Source: Pseudoalteromonas arabiensis
GTDB taxonomy: Bacteria; Pseudomonadota; Gammaproteobacteria; Enterobacterales; Alteromonadaceae
Reading direction: 5' to 3'
Length of the DNA stretch: 64,000 nt
Assembly (NCBI RefSeq): GCF_001550155.1
Contig: NZ_LRUF01000024.1
Location: 100,648-164,647 of the forward strand
The position numbers and the translations under genes were made by a program. Positions within the stretch are counted from its first letter, which is position 1; each line of letters opens with the position of its first letter. The notes beneath the pieces are model-generated. The model had not been told where the DNA came from. It searched no databases and saw only the letters and a list, made by a program, of their open reading frames with translations. Positions 34,406 through 44,895 of this stretch are shown piece by piece.

Positions 34406-35623
34406 GTGGCACTTATCGTCCAAAAATTCGGTGGCACCTCTGTTGGCTCAATAGAGCGAATTGAGGCCGTCGCCGACCTTGTTGTAAAAACCAAGCAACA
34501 GGGCCATCAAGTTGTGGTGGTGCTCTCGGCTATGTCGGGAGAAACTAACCGTCTTATTGAACTCGCTAAACAAATCGATTCTCGACCAAGTGCTCGTGAG
34601 CTTGATGTATTGCTAACCACCGGTGAGCAAGTGTCAGTCTCTTTACTCGCAATGGCGATTATTAAACGGGGCCATTCTGCGGTAAGCTTACTTGCCGATC
34701 AGGTCAATATTCGTACCGACAATATGTTTGGCAAAGCGCGCATTGAAGAAATTGCGGCGACTCGTCTTAAGCATGAACTTGAGCATAATCGGATTGCTAT
34801 TATTGCGGGCTTTCAGGGTCGTGATATTGAAGGTAATATCACAACCCTTGGTCGTGGCGGTACTGATACCTCTGCGGTTGAGATTGCGGGTGCTATCAAT
34901 GCCGACGAATGCCAAATTTATACTGATGTAGATGGTGTTTATACCACTGACCCGCGCATTGAACCAAATGCGCGACGTATGAGCCATGTTACCTTTGAAG
35001 AAATGCTCGAAATGGCAAGCTTGGGCGCAAAAGTTTTACACATACGCAGTGTTGAAGCAGCCGGTAAATACAATATACCGCTTAGAGTATTATCGAGTTT
35101 TAACCCGGATCAAGGGACCTTGATCAGTTTTGAGGAGCCGGATGTGCAAACCAATATTGTGTCGGGTATTGCTTTTAATCGAGATGAAAGCTTAATTTAT
35201 GTCAATGGTGTGCAGCAAGGGGTAGAAAACCTTGCAAAAATTTTGCAACTTTTTGCAGAATTCGGTATCGAAATAGATATGATTAATCAAGTTAATCATA
35301 ACTTTGAAAAAATAGACTATGCTTTTACTGTGCACACAAATGATTTTGAGCAAGCACTTGAAATTCTAACTTTAAACCAAAGTAATATAAAAGCGGAGTC
35401 TGTTAAAGGAGTAAGCAATGTTGCCAAGGTGTCAGCTGTAGGTGTAGGAATGAAATCGCACTCAGGTGTAGCAAGTTTATTTTTTAATGCCCTTGCAGAG
35501 GAAAACATCAAAGTAGTGCTTGTGTCGACATCAGAAATAAAGATTTCAGTTTTAATTGACGAAAAATATTTAGAGCTGGCTGTGCGTGCACTTCATAAGG
35601 TTTTTTTAACTGAAAATGAATAA
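34406..35623 (+). CDS. lysC: Aspartate kinase (monofunctional)
   Basis: A 405-residue enzyme making aspartyl phosphate, the first step to Lys, Thr and Met. The kinase domain starts KFGGTSVGS and has the amino-acid kinase motifs ITTLGRGGTDTSAVEIAGA and DVDGVYTTDPRI. Two C-terminal ACT domains follow from about 260. It begins with GTG at 34406, 6 bp after alaS, so no room exists for a lysine riboswitch directly before it; control would be by feedback through the ACT domains. The size matches the alpha-type single-domain enzymes rather than the ThrA fusion. The alaS-lysC-csrA order is typical of gammaproteobacteria. Confidence 0.95.
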   Translation: MALIVQKFGGTSVGSIERIEAVADLVVKTKQQGHQVVVVLSAMSGETNRLIELAKQIDSRPSARELDVLLTTGEQVSVSLLAMAIIKRGHSAVSLLADQVNIRTDNMFGKARIEEIAATRLKHELEHNRIAIIAGFQGRDIEGNITTLGRGGTDTSAVEIAGAINADECQIYTDVDGVYTTDPRIEPNARRMSHVTFEEMLEMASLGAKVLHIRSVEAAGKYNIPLRVLSSFNPDQGTLISFEEPDVQTNIVSGIAFNRDESLIYVNGVQQGVENLAKILQLFAEFGIEIDMINQVNHNFEKIDYAFTVHTNDFEQALEILTLNQSNIKAESVKGVSNVAKVSAVGVGMKSHSGVASLFFNALAEENIKVVLVSTSEIKISVLIDEKYLELAVRALHKVFLTENE

Positions 35624-35716
35624 GATTTAGAGTTTTTACTTACTTTTAAGTCAAGTTTTCATTAAAATGTTTTTGACGCGGAATCTTTTAATTTTTTGGA
35701 ACATGGGAGCAAGAGA

Positions 35717-35908
35717 ATGCTAATACTAACTCGAAGAGTAGGTGAGACCCTGATGATCGGTGACGAAGTAACTGTTACTGTTCTTGGTGTTAAAGGAAAT
35801 CAAGTTCGCATTGGTGTAAACGCACCGAAAGATGTATCAGTACATCGTGAAGAAATCTATATGCGAATCCAAGCAGAGAAATCTAACCCAAATCCGGGCA
35901 ATGTTTAA
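35717..35908 (+). CDS. csrA: Carbon storage regulator CsrA (RsmA)
   Basis: A 63-residue RNA-binding homodimer that controls translation and stability of many mRNAs. The sequence [20 protein letters not shown] and later [14 protein letters not shown] match the family almost perfectly. The start is the ATG at 35717, preceded by GGAGC. The longer frame from 35696 would add seven residues not found in CsrA. It has its own upstream region after lysC and a strong terminator downstream. Confidence 0.97.
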   Translation: MLILTRRVGETLMIGDEVTVTVLGVKGNQVRIGVNAPKDVSVHREEIYMRIQAEKSNPNPGNV

Positions 35909-35925
35909 TCAGCGAAAAATTCTTA

Positions 35926-35952
35926 AGAGCCACTCATTGAGTGGCTCTTTTA
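35926..35952. terminator. Bidirectional terminator after csrA
   Basis: AGAGCCACTC, loop ATT, GAGTGGCTCT, then TTT. The stem overlaps the last codons and the stop (35934-35936) of the convergent minus-strand gene. Confidence 0.85.
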
Positions 35953-36401
35953 TTTAACTCAACAACTATTTCATCGCTAAGTGCTTGTTTAGAGATGTAT
36001 TGCATACCGCGCTGTGCTTTTAATATATAACCTCGTTCAGTCTCAATAATCTCGCTTACCTGCTGCCAGCTTAATTGGTAACTCTTATAAGGGTTTTCAG
36101 CCTTAATCCCTTCATCGTCAAACAAAATGGTCACCTCGCTACCTGATGCACGGCTCATCATTTGCCTTGCTACCCACCACGGACGTTTGTAATAAAACGA
36201 AAGGCACTCAACGACAGCAAGCATAATCATAAAGCTGCCTAAATAATGATTATCTAATTGATAAAAAGCTAATAAGCCCAGAGTTATTAATAATGCCAGT
36301 AGCGGGTATTTAGGCTTGGCTTGTGATGAGTAGGGCAGTGACTCATCAAAGCATTCGTAGTAATACGGTTTATCTAGTGTGTAAGTTGTACTTAATGTCA
36401 T
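35934..36401 (-). CDS. YcxB-like membrane protein
   Basis: A 155-residue protein with two hydrophobic segments at about 32-48 and 54-70, then a soluble domain (SGSEVTILFDDEGIKAENPYKSYQLSWQQVSEIIETERGYILK) like the YcxB family, whose function is unknown. The 3' end of its gene lies inside the csrA terminator stem. Confidence 0.7.
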   Translation of the reverse strand: MTLSTTYTLDKPYYYECFDESLPYSSQAKPKYPLLALLITLGLLAFYQLDNHYLGSFMIMLAVVECLSFYYKRPWWVARQMMSRASGSEVTILFDDEGIKAENPYKSYQLSWQQVSEIIETERGYILKAQRGMQYISKQALSDEIVVELNKRATQ

Positions 36402-36497
36402 TCGGGGGCCTACTTAATTTACTGGCAGCAGTTTAGCACCGATAGAAAAAATCTGCCGCAGTTGGTTTTCATTTTGTTGTCATTATGAGAACTTACT

Positions 36498-37451
36498 ATG
36501 ATTGTATTTTTAGGTGTAAATAGCATGTTTATTAGTTCAGCCTCATTCGCTCTCGCAATGGCTAGTAATACCTTTTTGGTTATGGGTGATATGCCATACA
36601 CACCAATAGATGAAATTAATCTCGCTCAGCCAAACGGCAAGCTCGCACGTGCAGTCGCATCCACGCCTCATAGCTTTTTGATGCATTTAGGTGATATGAA
36701 ATCAGGGTCTTTACCTTGTACAAACAAGTTACTGCAGGCAAATAAGCAGCTTTTAACAGCTATTACCGATAAGCCTTTTATCTATACTTTGGGAGATAAT
36801 GAATGGACTGATTGCGATCGTGACAGCCTAAACCCTCAGTTTGACGAGCTTGAACGATTAGAATATGTAAAAGGGTTAATGTATGACGATGATTACTATA
36901 AAAAAGCAAACTTATTACAAGGTTTTACTCATCAGCTCGATATGAACGAGAATGCGCGTTGGCAATTTAATAATATTGAGTTTATGACTCTGCATATCGC
37001 GGGCACGCATAATGGGCGCGCGCAAATACTGAAAAGTGATAAAAATGATGCTTTGGATGCAGCAGATAAACGCGACAGGCTAAACTTAGAGTGGTTGCAG
37101 CGGGGCTTAAATAACCAAAGCGTTAAAGCGTATGTCATTGGCTTTCAAGCTGATATTTACAATGCAACGAATAAATCAGCATGCACTGCGACACTGCGCT
37201 CAAACTGTGATGCATTTAAAGTCTACCGCGATGCTTTTTCCCAATTTGCTAAATTTGCAAAAAAACCTGTGCTCATTATGCATGGAGATACAGGGCCATT
37301 TTGTTATCAACAGCTCACAGAAAATTTAACGCGATTAAACGTGCCTGGTGATTATGTAGTTAGTGATATCGCAAGTGTGAAACTAGAAGATGGGGAATGG
37401 CAAATAACCAGTGTTGCAACGGATAAAGCGTTAACAGCGACATGTAAATAA
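36498..37451 (+). CDS. Secreted metallophosphoesterase-like protein
   Basis: The 317-residue protein has a signal peptide (SASFALAMA). It has metallophosphatase-like blocks: FLVMGDMPYTP (metal-binding Asp), MHLGDMKSG, TLGDNEWTDCDR (the GDNE signature), and IMHGDTGPF near the C terminus. The blocks suggest binuclear metal hydrolysis of a phosphoester, but the usual HH motif is not clear (FMTLHIAGTHNG may serve). Substrate unknown. The ribosome site before 36498 is weak; an internal ATG at 36525 also gives a signal peptide. Confidence 0.75.
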   Translation: MIVFLGVNSMFISSASFALAMASNTFLVMGDMPYTPIDEINLAQPNGKLARAVASTPHSFLMHLGDMKSGSLPCTNKLLQANKQLLTAITDKPFIYTLGDNEWTDCDRDSLNPQFDELERLEYVKGLMYDDDYYKKANLLQGFTHQLDMNENARWQFNNIEFMTLHIAGTHNGRAQILKSDKNDALDAADKRDRLNLEWLQRGLNNQSVKAYVIGFQADIYNATNKSACTATLRSNCDAFKVYRDAFSQFAKFAKKPVLIMHGDTGPFCYQQLTENLTRLNVPGDYVVSDIASVKLEDGEWQITSVATDKALTATCK

Positions 37452-37454
37452 AAT

Positions 37455-37474
37455 GAGCGGCCGTTAGGCCGCTC
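37455..37474. terminator. Hairpin between convergent phosphoesterase and receptor genes
   Basis: GAGCGGCC, loop GTTA, GGCCGCTC. Only weak T runs follow on the two strands, so it may be a partial terminator. Confidence 0.6.
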
Positions 37475-37482
37475 TTAGAAAG

Positions 37483-40449
37483 TTAAAATTTGAGTTTAAT
37501 ACCCATTTTAAATTGACGACCAAGTACGTCATAGTTACTTGGGAATGTGTTACCAGAGTTTGAACTAGTATCACCTGCTTCATTACCAACCACAGGTGGC
37601 TCTTTTTCAAACATGTTATCAATACCGAATGTAACATTCATGTAGTCAGTAACATGGTAGCTGGCGAATAAGTCAAAATAATCATAGCTTTCGATGCTTC
37701 TGAATTCTTCAAAAACATTTGGCGCTTCGATTGGCTCGATATCTACACCATCAATGTGACGCCATTGTAGTGACACGGTTAGATCTTCCCAAATCCAGCT
37801 AGTACGTTGTACCCAGCGTAATTCAGAGACAGGGTCGCAACTTGTGCTGTAAAAACCTTTACAGTCAATAATGCGTGCAGTATCAGAGCTTTGCGACTCT
37901 TGCGTTAGGTATTTATTAATATTACCTGAGAATTGCAACTCTCCCATGTCATCAAGCAAAATACCAAAGTTGAAACCAAGTTCGATACCTTCGGCACGTT
38001 GATTTTTTAAGTTGGTGGTAAATTGCTCAATACCCGCACCCGCGATAGTTAAGTCGCCACCGATACGGTTGATCTTCGCACACTCGTTAGCATCACCTAG
38101 TACGTAACAGGCATCAAGAATTTCTTGAGCTGAGAACTCACCAATGATGTCATCGATATCAATATCATAGTAATCCAGTGTAATTGTGAAGTTTTCAACA
38201 GCACTGAATTCAGGTGTCCAAACAATACCCGCAGTGAATGTTTCTGCTTCTTCAGCACCTGGTGGGTTAGCAGGATCACTACCACTAATGACTTGTACTT
38301 GGCCAGAGATTACATCTTGTACGTTACCAACTTGGGCGTCAGTCATACCTGTTGAGATACAAAGCTGTCTTAGCGAGGCATCAATGTTAGCGGCGTTAGC
38401 AACTGAACATGGATCTTGTAGCGCGTTGTCTAAGCCTGTTACAACAGGTGAAGCGATTTCACCAACGTTAGGTGCACGCGTTGCTTGTTGTTGCATAACA
38501 CGGATAAGTACATCGCTAACTGGACGCCAGTTGAAGCCAAGTTTCCATGTTTCGTTGCTACCTACTGTATCGTAGTCAGCCCAGCGGAAACCAAACTCTA
38601 CATCAAGAGTTTCAGCACCCGGTAGGCCGTCTAACACAGGTAAGTAACCTTCTAAGAAGAACTCATCAACTTTAAAGCCACCCGTGATAGGCAGTTGGTT
38701 ACCACCTGCACCACCTTGACAACTAGCAGGGGCAAGTTTTAAACATTCATCAGGCTCAAATAAGCCTTTTTCGCGACGATTTTCATAACCAAAACTCATC
38801 GAAAGTGGCGCACCAGCACCTGGGATTTCGATAAACTCGATTGCACCATTAACGGTTGCGGTGAAAATTTCTTGGCTGTACTTTTGTTGTTGAAGGGCAA
38901 TTGCTTGTGCATAGCCTGCCATTTCTTCAGTGATGGTACCAAAGCCACCAAATAGATTAATTGGCACACAGCTGGAATCACCATTTTTACAGGTTACACC
39001 ATCCGTTGTGTCTAATGCGTTTTGAATATTGGTTAGGTTTGTATAACCACCACGTACAGTTGTTCGGTTAGATTCACCATACTGATAGCTAACATCATAT
39101 TCCCAGTCATCTAGGAAGAAACCTGTTACACCAGTCACAATTTGGAACTGAGTACTGTCAAATCGTTCTGTACGAGCACCTAATTCTAATGTTCTACGAC
39201 GTAATTGCACTTTTAGATAGTCTTCACTATCTACAATGCCGTTACCGTTAACATCTTGCCAGTTACTATCATTTAAGCTACCAGCAGCCAATGCTGCGGA
39301 AGCTCCATCGATCATAAATTGCCTCGCTTGATCGCCAATTAACGGGTTTGCTAAAGGTAAATTAAAGCTTGAGCCAAATGTACCTGATGGTGCTACTTGT
39401 GTATCAACACTGGTATTGGTGTAGTTAAAGCTTGAGTATACTTTATGATCATCAGTTAAGTTATATTTAGCGATTGCGGTTGCTGAATAACGCTCTGAAG
39501 GTGTTTGATAAAAGTTATATGGATTGAAGTTAAATACACTACATGTATCTGGTTGCAATGTACCATCATTTCTAAACTGACCTGAGCCTGTTGTACCTGC
39601 GCCAACGATTGCAAATCGTGTAGGAAATGCGGTTGTTGAGCCACCACTTTCAACCGAGTTAGGGCCACTACAATCTGCTGGAGCTGGAACCGGTGGTTCA
39701 CCGTTTAAGAATTGTTCATAGTTAGCACCGGTAGCCGTTTCAATACCAAGTAAACCTAAAGGACGGTCACCAAGTAGTATTTGGTCACGTTGACTCCAGC
39801 CAAGGGAGAGTACAACGTTACCTTTATCGTCTTCTAGGTTAGAGCCAATTGTTAAGGCTATACTGTTTTTGTCACCATCATTGTCACCGGTTTGAGAGTG
39901 TTTAAGATCTAAATCAACACCTTGAAAGTCTTCTTTTAATACAACATTCACCGCACCTGCAATCGCATCAGAACCATATACAGCTGACGCACCACCAGTG
40001 ATAATATCAATTCGTTCAATCAGTGCTGTTGGAATTGTCGAACTGTCAACTGAGCCATTGTAGTTGTATGGGATCATCCGACGTCCATTCATTAGAACAA
40101 GTGAACGTTGCGATCCTAAACCTCTTAAGTTAATGGTGGCTGCACCGCCAGAGCCATTATTTACGTTACTTCCATCACCAGGTATTGTTGAAGGTAAAGT
40201 TCTTAGTATTTGTTCTACTTCAGGCTCTTGTTGGTAACCTAATTCTTTTTCTCCGATTGAGACAATTGGACTTGCAGAAACAGCGCCCGGTTGTCTAATA
40301 CGACTACCCGTAATTGAAATTACTTCGAGATCTTTTTTTGCGTCGCTTGTCTCTTCTGCTGCACTCATTGGTGCGTATATAAGAGCTGTAGAAACAACCC
40401 CTGTACTAATCGCCAGCTTTACAGCATTTGATAGTTTGTTTTTTAACAT
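37483..40449 (-). CDS. TonB-dependent receptor
   Basis: The 988-residue outer-membrane protein has a signal peptide (MSAAEE), a TonB-box-like EVISITGSRIR at about 42-52, and a plug with PEVEQILRTLPSTIPGDGSNVNNGSGGAATINLRGLGSQRSLVLMNGRR. A long barrel ends FKMGIKLKF. The plug form (ITGSRI, RGLG, VLMNGRR) is typical of the large Alteromonadales receptors tied to carbohydrate, peptide or siderophore uptake. The nearby genes do not reveal a substrate. Confidence 0.9.
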   Translation of the reverse strand: MLKNKLSNAVKLAISTGVVSTALIYAPMSAAEETSDAKKDLEVISITGSRIRQPGAVSASPIVSIGEKELGYQQEPEVEQILRTLPSTIPGDGSNVNNGSGGAATINLRGLGSQRSLVLMNGRRMIPYNYNGSVDSSTIPTALIERIDIITGGASAVYGSDAIAGAVNVVLKEDFQGVDLDLKHSQTGDNDGDKNSIALTIGSNLEDDKGNVVLSLGWSQRDQILLGDRPLGLLGIETATGANYEQFLNGEPPVPAPADCSGPNSVESGGSTTAFPTRFAIVGAGTTGSGQFRNDGTLQPDTCSVFNFNPYNFYQTPSERYSATAIAKYNLTDDHKVYSSFNYTNTSVDTQVAPSGTFGSSFNLPLANPLIGDQARQFMIDGASAALAAGSLNDSNWQDVNGNGIVDSEDYLKVQLRRRTLELGARTERFDSTQFQIVTGVTGFFLDDWEYDVSYQYGESNRTTVRGGYTNLTNIQNALDTTDGVTCKNGDSSCVPINLFGGFGTITEEMAGYAQAIALQQQKYSQEIFTATVNGAIEFIEIPGAGAPLSMSFGYENRREKGLFEPDECLKLAPASCQGGAGGNQLPITGGFKVDEFFLEGYLPVLDGLPGAETLDVEFGFRWADYDTVGSNETWKLGFNWRPVSDVLIRVMQQQATRAPNVGEIASPVVTGLDNALQDPCSVANAANIDASLRQLCISTGMTDAQVGNVQDVISGQVQVISGSDPANPPGAEEAETFTAGIVWTPEFSAVENFTITLDYYDIDIDDIIGEFSAQEILDACYVLGDANECAKINRIGGDLTIAGAGIEQFTTNLKNQRAEGIELGFNFGILLDDMGELQFSGNINKYLTQESQSSDTARIIDCKGFYSTSCDPVSELRWVQRTSWIWEDLTVSLQWRHIDGVDIEPIEAPNVFEEFRSIESYDYFDLFASYHVTDYMNVTFGIDNMFEKEPPVVGNEAGDTSSNSGNTFPSNYDVLGRQFKMGIKLKF

Positions 40450-40630
40450 TGTTATCTCCCAATATTTAATTATAGTTGGCTAGAAAACAATGGATTACTA
40501 CTCGATATCCATTCTTAGCATGTTTAGATTAGTACACAACCTAGGTAAATGTGTAGTTTTTGATAAGAAAATGTATAAATATTGAAATTTTATTGTTTTT
40601 TGGTGAGGGGTAGAATAAAAATCATAAAAA

Positions 40631-40652
40631 AAAGCGGCTCTTAGGCCGCTTT
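40631..40652 (-). terminator. Terminator after the small lipoprotein gene
   Basis: AAAGCGGC, 6-nt loop, GCCGCTTT with A/T runs on both sides, 27 bp downstream of the minus-strand lipoprotein stop. Confidence 0.75.
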
Positions 40653-40678
40653 TCTGGTTGGTAATGTGTATAGAAGGA

Positions 40679-40870
40679 TTAGCAGTTAGTTTCCTTTGCG
40701 TTTACGCCTTCTTTAACTTCTTCACAAGCATCTTCTACAGCATTCTGTGTATCAGTAATTGCTTCATCAATGCGCTCGCCTGCATCTTCAGCTGTGTTAT
40801 CCTCACAACCCATGATGAAAAGACCTGAAAATAGGGCGATAGTAGCGGCTTTTAAAGTTGAACTTTTCAT
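40679..40870 (-). CDS. Small entericidin-like lipoprotein
   Basis: A 63-residue lipoprotein with lipobox FIMGC (Cys22) and an acidic mature part rich in Asp/Glu with one internal Cys and a C-terminal Cys. It resembles entericidin-type small lipoproteins in size and composition, but I cannot assign it more closely. It precedes a DUF1328 gene in the same direction. Confidence 0.6.
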   Translation of the reverse strand: MKSSTLKAATIALFSGLFIMGCEDNTAEDAGERIDEAITDTQNAVEDACEEVKEGVNAKETNC

Positions 40871-40921
40871 AATTAAATTCCTTATAATAGTGTAAATTAA
40901 TCTATAAACGTTGTTCGGTTG

Positions 40922-41095
40922 TTATCTGGGGGTGTTGCCTCTAAGCGCACCTGATACCAGCGAAATAACAAGTAGAACAAGAAATATAAAAAAGATAATT
41001 TTAGCAATTCCTGCTGCGGCTCCTGCAATACCGCCAAAACCTAACACTGCAGCGATTAACGCGATTACTAAAAAAGTGATTGTCCAGCGTAACAT
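40922..41095 (-). CDS. DUF1328 small membrane protein (YtjA-like)
   Basis: This 57-residue gene lies on the minus strand and is easy to miss: the plus strand carries a longer open frame over it (40911-41138). The product starts [20 protein letters not shown], then [20 protein letters not shown], and ends [10 protein letters not shown]. These are the marks of DUF1328, with two membrane segments. AAGGAGATCACT precedes the ATG. Members are stress-linked small membrane proteins of unknown role. Confidence 0.88.
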   Translation of the reverse strand: MLRWTITFLVIALIAAVLGFGGIAGAAAGIAKIIFFIFLVLLVISLVSGALRGNTPR

Positions 41096-41616
41096 AGTGA
41101 TCTCCTTGGCTAATAATTTTTCGTTTCGGTTGGTATGATTAAAGCTAGTTCTATGCCACTATTAAATGTTAAGTAATTTCAACGGCTTACTGTTTTTTTT
41201 GATGTTGTAGAATTTTTTCTTTTGGTAACTTTTACGAATTAGCCTGTAACTTATTCATAGTGATTATTTTTCAACTTAAATGAGTAAAATAACACCCCTT
41301 ATAAATCTTTCTTTGGTAAGACCAATTTATCTTGTCGGTGTTTTTATACACCCAAGAGCCTGTGTTAGCGTGGTTTTATTTAAAATCGACCATATCACCT
41401 TTATAACTTATGACTATATCGAGTATTTTTATCATCTATATTCGGCTATTAATGTGCTCCCTTTATGGTTGTTAATTTTGTGTTTTACATGTTATTTTAA
41501 ATTAAATTGGTTTTACCAATTTACAAGGTGCTATACAAATTGAATGTGTTTGTTATTATGTTGAATATTTATTTAACTATATTGATTTTTTATTTATAAC
41601 AGTGCGAGGGGGCAGT
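41096..41616. other. About 520-bp AT-rich intergenic region before oadG
   Basis: No gene with a ribosome site was found. An 87-codon frame at 41280-41543 has no Shine-Dalgarno sequence and an unlikely composition. The region contains the promoter area of the DUF1328 gene and of oadGAB. No clear inverted repeat of note. Confidence 0.5.
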
Positions 41617-41865
41617 ATGGATATAGGTGGGTTACTCTCAACCGCGGCCAGCTTGATGATTACGGGCATGATCGGTGTATTTATATTTTTAACTATTTTG
41701 ATTTCAGCCGTGACCTTAATGTCTAGGCTGATGAATCGTTTTGATGAACCTAACAGCAATGAGCCCGTGCGAGCTGCAAAAATACACTCACAGCAGGGGG
41801 TGCCGCAAGCACACATCGCAGCTATTAGCGCTGCAATCGCTCAATTCAGAAATAAACAAAAATAA
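41617..41865 (+). CDS. oadG: Oxaloacetate decarboxylase, gamma subunit
   Basis: An 82-residue small membrane protein with an N-terminal hydrophobic segment (about 6-31) and a soluble tail. It anchors OadA to the membrane subunit OadB and helps bind zinc. The start is the ATG at 41617 with GAGGGGG upstream. It is first of oadGAB; the stop overlaps the A of the ATG at 41865 that opens the oadA frame. Confidence 0.88.
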   Translation: MDIGGLLSTAASLMITGMIGVFIFLTILISAVTLMSRLMNRFDEPNSNEPVRAAKIHSQQGVPQAHIAAISAAIAQFRNKQK

Positions 41866-41879
41866 TGGAGCAGCTGAAA

Positions 41880-43658
41880 ATGGCTAAATTAAAATTAACC
41901 GAACTAGTTTTACGTGATGCACATCAATCATTGTTAGCAACACGCATGCGCTTAGATGACATGTTACCTATGGCTGAGAAACTCGATAACGCGGGTTATT
42001 GGTCTATAGAGTCATGGGGGGGCGCAACGTTTGATTCTTGTATTCGCTATTTGGGCGAAGATCCTTGGCAGCGTATTCGTGAACTTAAAGCGGCGATGCC
42101 AAACACCAAGCAACAAATGCTGCTGCGTGGACAAAATTTATTAGGTTATCGCCACTACGCTGATGATGTAGTAGAAAAGTTTGTCGAGCGTGCACATAAA
42201 AATGGTGTTGATGTATTTCGTATTTTTGATGCAATGAATGATGTACGTAATCTTGAAACAGCCATAAAGGCTGCGGTTAGAGTGGGCGCACATGCGCAAG
42301 GAACGATCTCATATACGGTGAGCCCTGTGCATACTCTCGATATGTGGCTTAAGCTTGCTAAACAGCTTGAAGAGCTGGGTTGTCATTCTATTTGTATTAA
42401 AGATATGGCGGGATTATTAAAACCTTACGATTGTGAACAGCTGATCAAAGGTCTAAAAGAGACGGTGTCTATTCCTATCGCGATGCAATGTCATGCTACA
42501 ACGGGTTTAAGTACAGCAACTTACCAAAAAGCGATTGATGCAGGCATTGATATGTTGGATACGGCTATCTCATCAATGAGTATGACCTATGGCCACAGTG
42601 CAACAGAAACAATAGTATCGATTGTTGAAGGAACCGAGCGAGATACTGGTCTTAACCTTAATCAGTTAGAAGAAATTGCCGCTTATTTTCGTGATGTGCG
42701 TAAAAAGTATGCCGCTTTCGAAGGCAGCCTAAAAGGGGTTGATGGCCGTATCTTATTAGCACAAGTACCAGGCGGCATGTTAACTAACATGGAAAACCAG
42801 CTGAAAGAACAAGGTGCTGCGGATAAACTCGATCAAGTGCTTTTAGAGATCCCGCGTGTACGTGAAGATTTAGGGTATATTCCACTGGTAACACCAACCT
42901 CACAAATAGTTGGTACGCAAGCCGTTCTAAATGTATTAACGGGTGAGCGTTATAAAACGATTACTAAAGAAACCGCAGGTGTACTTAAAGGTGAGTATGG
43001 TGCAACCCCAGCGCCGATGAATAAAGAACTTCAAGAGCGTGTTTTAGACGGAAGCGAAGCAATTACGTGTCGCCCTGCTGATAAACTTGAACCCGAACTC
43101 GAAAAACTTGAAGCTGAATTATTAAAAGAAGCTAAAGAGCAGGGTTTAGAGTTGGCTGATGACGTGATTGATGACGTGCTTACCTATGCTTTATTCCCAC
43201 AAATAGGCTTGAAATTTCTTAAAAATCGTCATAATCCTGATGCCTTCGAACCTGTGCCGACTGGTGAAAAAGCTAAATCTGAACAATCAACAACACCTTC
43301 TTCAAATGGTGAGGTTCAAGCTGAGCAATACAGTGTGAAAGTAGATGGTAAAGTTTACGATGTTGTTGTTGCAAAAGGTGGCGAGCTTAAAGAAGTTGCA
43401 CTTAAAGACAGTGAGTTAATACCACAATCTGCATCAGCGTCAGCTGGCGAAACACTCAATGCGCCACTGGCAGGTAATATTTTTAAAATCAAAGTAAAAC
43501 CTGGGCAAACTGTAAATCAAGGTGATGTCGTTATCATTATGGAAGCAATGAAAATGGAAACCGAAGTACGTGCCGCTCATGACGGTACTGTGGCTGATAT
43601 TTTAGTTGCGGAAGGTGACTCAGTTGCTACCGGCGACGCCATGATTGCACTTGCTTAG
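41880..43658 (+). CDS. oadA: Oxaloacetate decarboxylase, alpha subunit (biotin carboxyltransferase)
   Basis: The 592-residue subunit transfers the carboxyl group of oxaloacetate to biotin. The N-terminal carboxyltransferase barrel begins [22 protein letters not shown], with Asp and His metal ligands (later CHATTGLS). A Pro/Ser linker leads to a C-terminal biotinyl domain with MEAMKMETE, whose Lys (about residue 558) carries biotin. The start is the ATG at 41880 (GGAG 9 bp before) rather than 41865. A Na+-pumping decarboxylase built with OadG and OadB supplies Na+ gradient, common in marine bacteria. Confidence 0.95.
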   Translation: MAKLKLTELVLRDAHQSLLATRMRLDDMLPMAEKLDNAGYWSIESWGGATFDSCIRYLGEDPWQRIRELKAAMPNTKQQMLLRGQNLLGYRHYADDVVEKFVERAHKNGVDVFRIFDAMNDVRNLETAIKAAVRVGAHAQGTISYTVSPVHTLDMWLKLAKQLEELGCHSICIKDMAGLLKPYDCEQLIKGLKETVSIPIAMQCHATTGLSTATYQKAIDAGIDMLDTAISSMSMTYGHSATETIVSIVEGTERDTGLNLNQLEEIAAYFRDVRKKYAAFEGSLKGVDGRILLAQVPGGMLTNMENQLKEQGAADKLDQVLLEIPRVREDLGYIPLVTPTSQIVGTQAVLNVLTGERYKTITKETAGVLKGEYGATPAPMNKELQERVLDGSEAITCRPADKLEPELEKLEAELLKEAKEQGLELADDVIDDVLTYALFPQIGLKFLKNRHNPDAFEPVPTGEKAKSEQSTTPSSNGEVQAEQYSVKVDGKVYDVVVAKGGELKEVALKDSELIPQSASASAGETLNAPLAGNIFKIKVKPGQTVNQGDVVIIMEAMKMETEVRAAHDGTVADILVAEGDSVATGDAMIALA

Positions 43659-43668
43659 GAGGCTAGGG

Positions 43669-44799
43669 ATGGATGGATTATTAAACCTCTGGCATGCAAC
43701 GGGGATTGCAAACTTTACTTTCCCTGCACTGATCATGATTGCAGTTGGCTGCTTGCTACTGTATTTAGCGATTGCTCGTAGTTTTGAGCCATTGCTTTTA
43801 CTGCCTATTGGCTTCGGCGCTATTTTAACAAACATTCCAGTGGCTGGTTTATCAGACCCCGGTGGCTTATTGTACTATGTGTATCACATAGGTATTGATT
43901 CTGGCGTGTTCCCATTGCTGATTTTTATGGGGGTGGGTGCACTAACGGATTTTAGCGCGCTTATTGCAAATCCACGTATGTTGTTACTGGGAGCAGCGGC
44001 ACAATTTGGTATTTTTGCGACGTTATTTGGCGCCATTTTACTTAACTTTATTCCAGGCTTTGAATTTTCACTGCAAGATGCATCGGCGATTGCCATTATT
44101 GGTGGTGCTGATGGACCAACCGCTATTTTCTTAGCCTCGAAACTTGCGCCTGATTTACTGGGAGCAATCGCTGTTGCCGCGTATTCATATATGGCATTGG
44201 TGCCTATTATCCAACCGCCAATTATGCGCGCGTTAACAACAAAAGAAGAGCGTGAAATTCAAATGCCGCAGCTACGTGCAGTATCAAAAAAAGAAAAAAT
44301 CATTTTTCCATTGATGGTACTCAGTCTGACGATTTTATTTTTACCTGCAGCGACGCCACTTGTTGGTATGTTTTGTTTAGGTAATTTAATGCGTGAATCA
44401 GGTGTAGTTGATCGTTTAAGTAATAGTGCACAAAACGAGATCATTAATATCACTACGATTTTCTTAGGTCTTGCTGTTGGTTCTAAACTTGCTGCAGATA
44501 AGTTCTTAACTGTAGAAACAATTGGTATCTTGGTATTAGGTGCTTTGGCCTTTGCTATTGGTACAGCATCAGGCGTGTTTATGGCAAAAGGTCTGAATAA
44601 GTTTTCTAAATCGCCGATTAACCCTCTGGTGGGGGCTGCGGGTGTATCCGCAGTGCCAATGGCTGCGCGGGTGGTAAATAAGGTAGGTCTTGAAAGCAAT
44701 CCACATAACTTCTTGTTAATGCATGCAATGGGTCCGAATGTAGCGGGTGTATTAGGAAGTGCCGTAGCTGCAGGTATTTTGTTAGCGATTGTTGGCTAA
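43669..44799 (+). CDS. oadB: Oxaloacetate decarboxylase, beta subunit (Na+ pump)
   Basis: A 376-residue integral membrane protein with about nine membrane segments. It decarboxylates carboxybiotin and exports Na+. Typical stretches are [35 protein letters not shown], the core [14 protein letters not shown] and [13 protein letters not shown]. The start is the ATG at 43669, preceded by AGGAGGCTAGGG. Frames from upstream are read-in. Strong terminator downstream. Confidence 0.95.
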   Translation: MDGLLNLWHATGIANFTFPALIMIAVGCLLLYLAIARSFEPLLLLPIGFGAILTNIPVAGLSDPGGLLYYVYHIGIDSGVFPLLIFMGVGALTDFSALIANPRMLLLGAAAQFGIFATLFGAILLNFIPGFEFSLQDASAIAIIGGADGPTAIFLASKLAPDLLGAIAVAAYSYMALVPIIQPPIMRALTTKEEREIQMPQLRAVSKKEKIIFPLMVLSLTILFLPAATPLVGMFCLGNLMRESGVVDRLSNSAQNEIINITTIFLGLAVGSKLAADKFLTVETIGILVLGALAFAIGTASGVFMAKGLNKFSKSPINPLVGAAGVSAVPMAARVVNKVGLESNPHNFLLMHAMGPNVAGVLGSAVAAGILLAIVG

Positions 44800-44821
44800 G
44801 TCGTTTACTTCCAACCGACTG

Positions 44822-44848
44822 GCGCAGTATTTTACTGCGCTTTTTTTT
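44822..44848 (+). terminator. Terminator after oadB
   Basis: GCGCAGTA, loop TTT, TACTGCGC and then eight T. Confidence 0.95.
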
Positions 44849-44895
44849 GTCTATAGACTAAAGCCTGAACTTGTCTATTGTGTAAGGAAGCCACA

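Noticed and set aside
40911..41138. 75-codon plus-strand frame
   Set aside because: It is antisense to the DUF1328 gene, which has a family match and a strong AAGGAG site.
41280..41543. 87-codon open frame as a gene
   Set aside because: No ribosome site, unlikely composition for a membrane or soluble protein, and it lies in an AT-rich gap.
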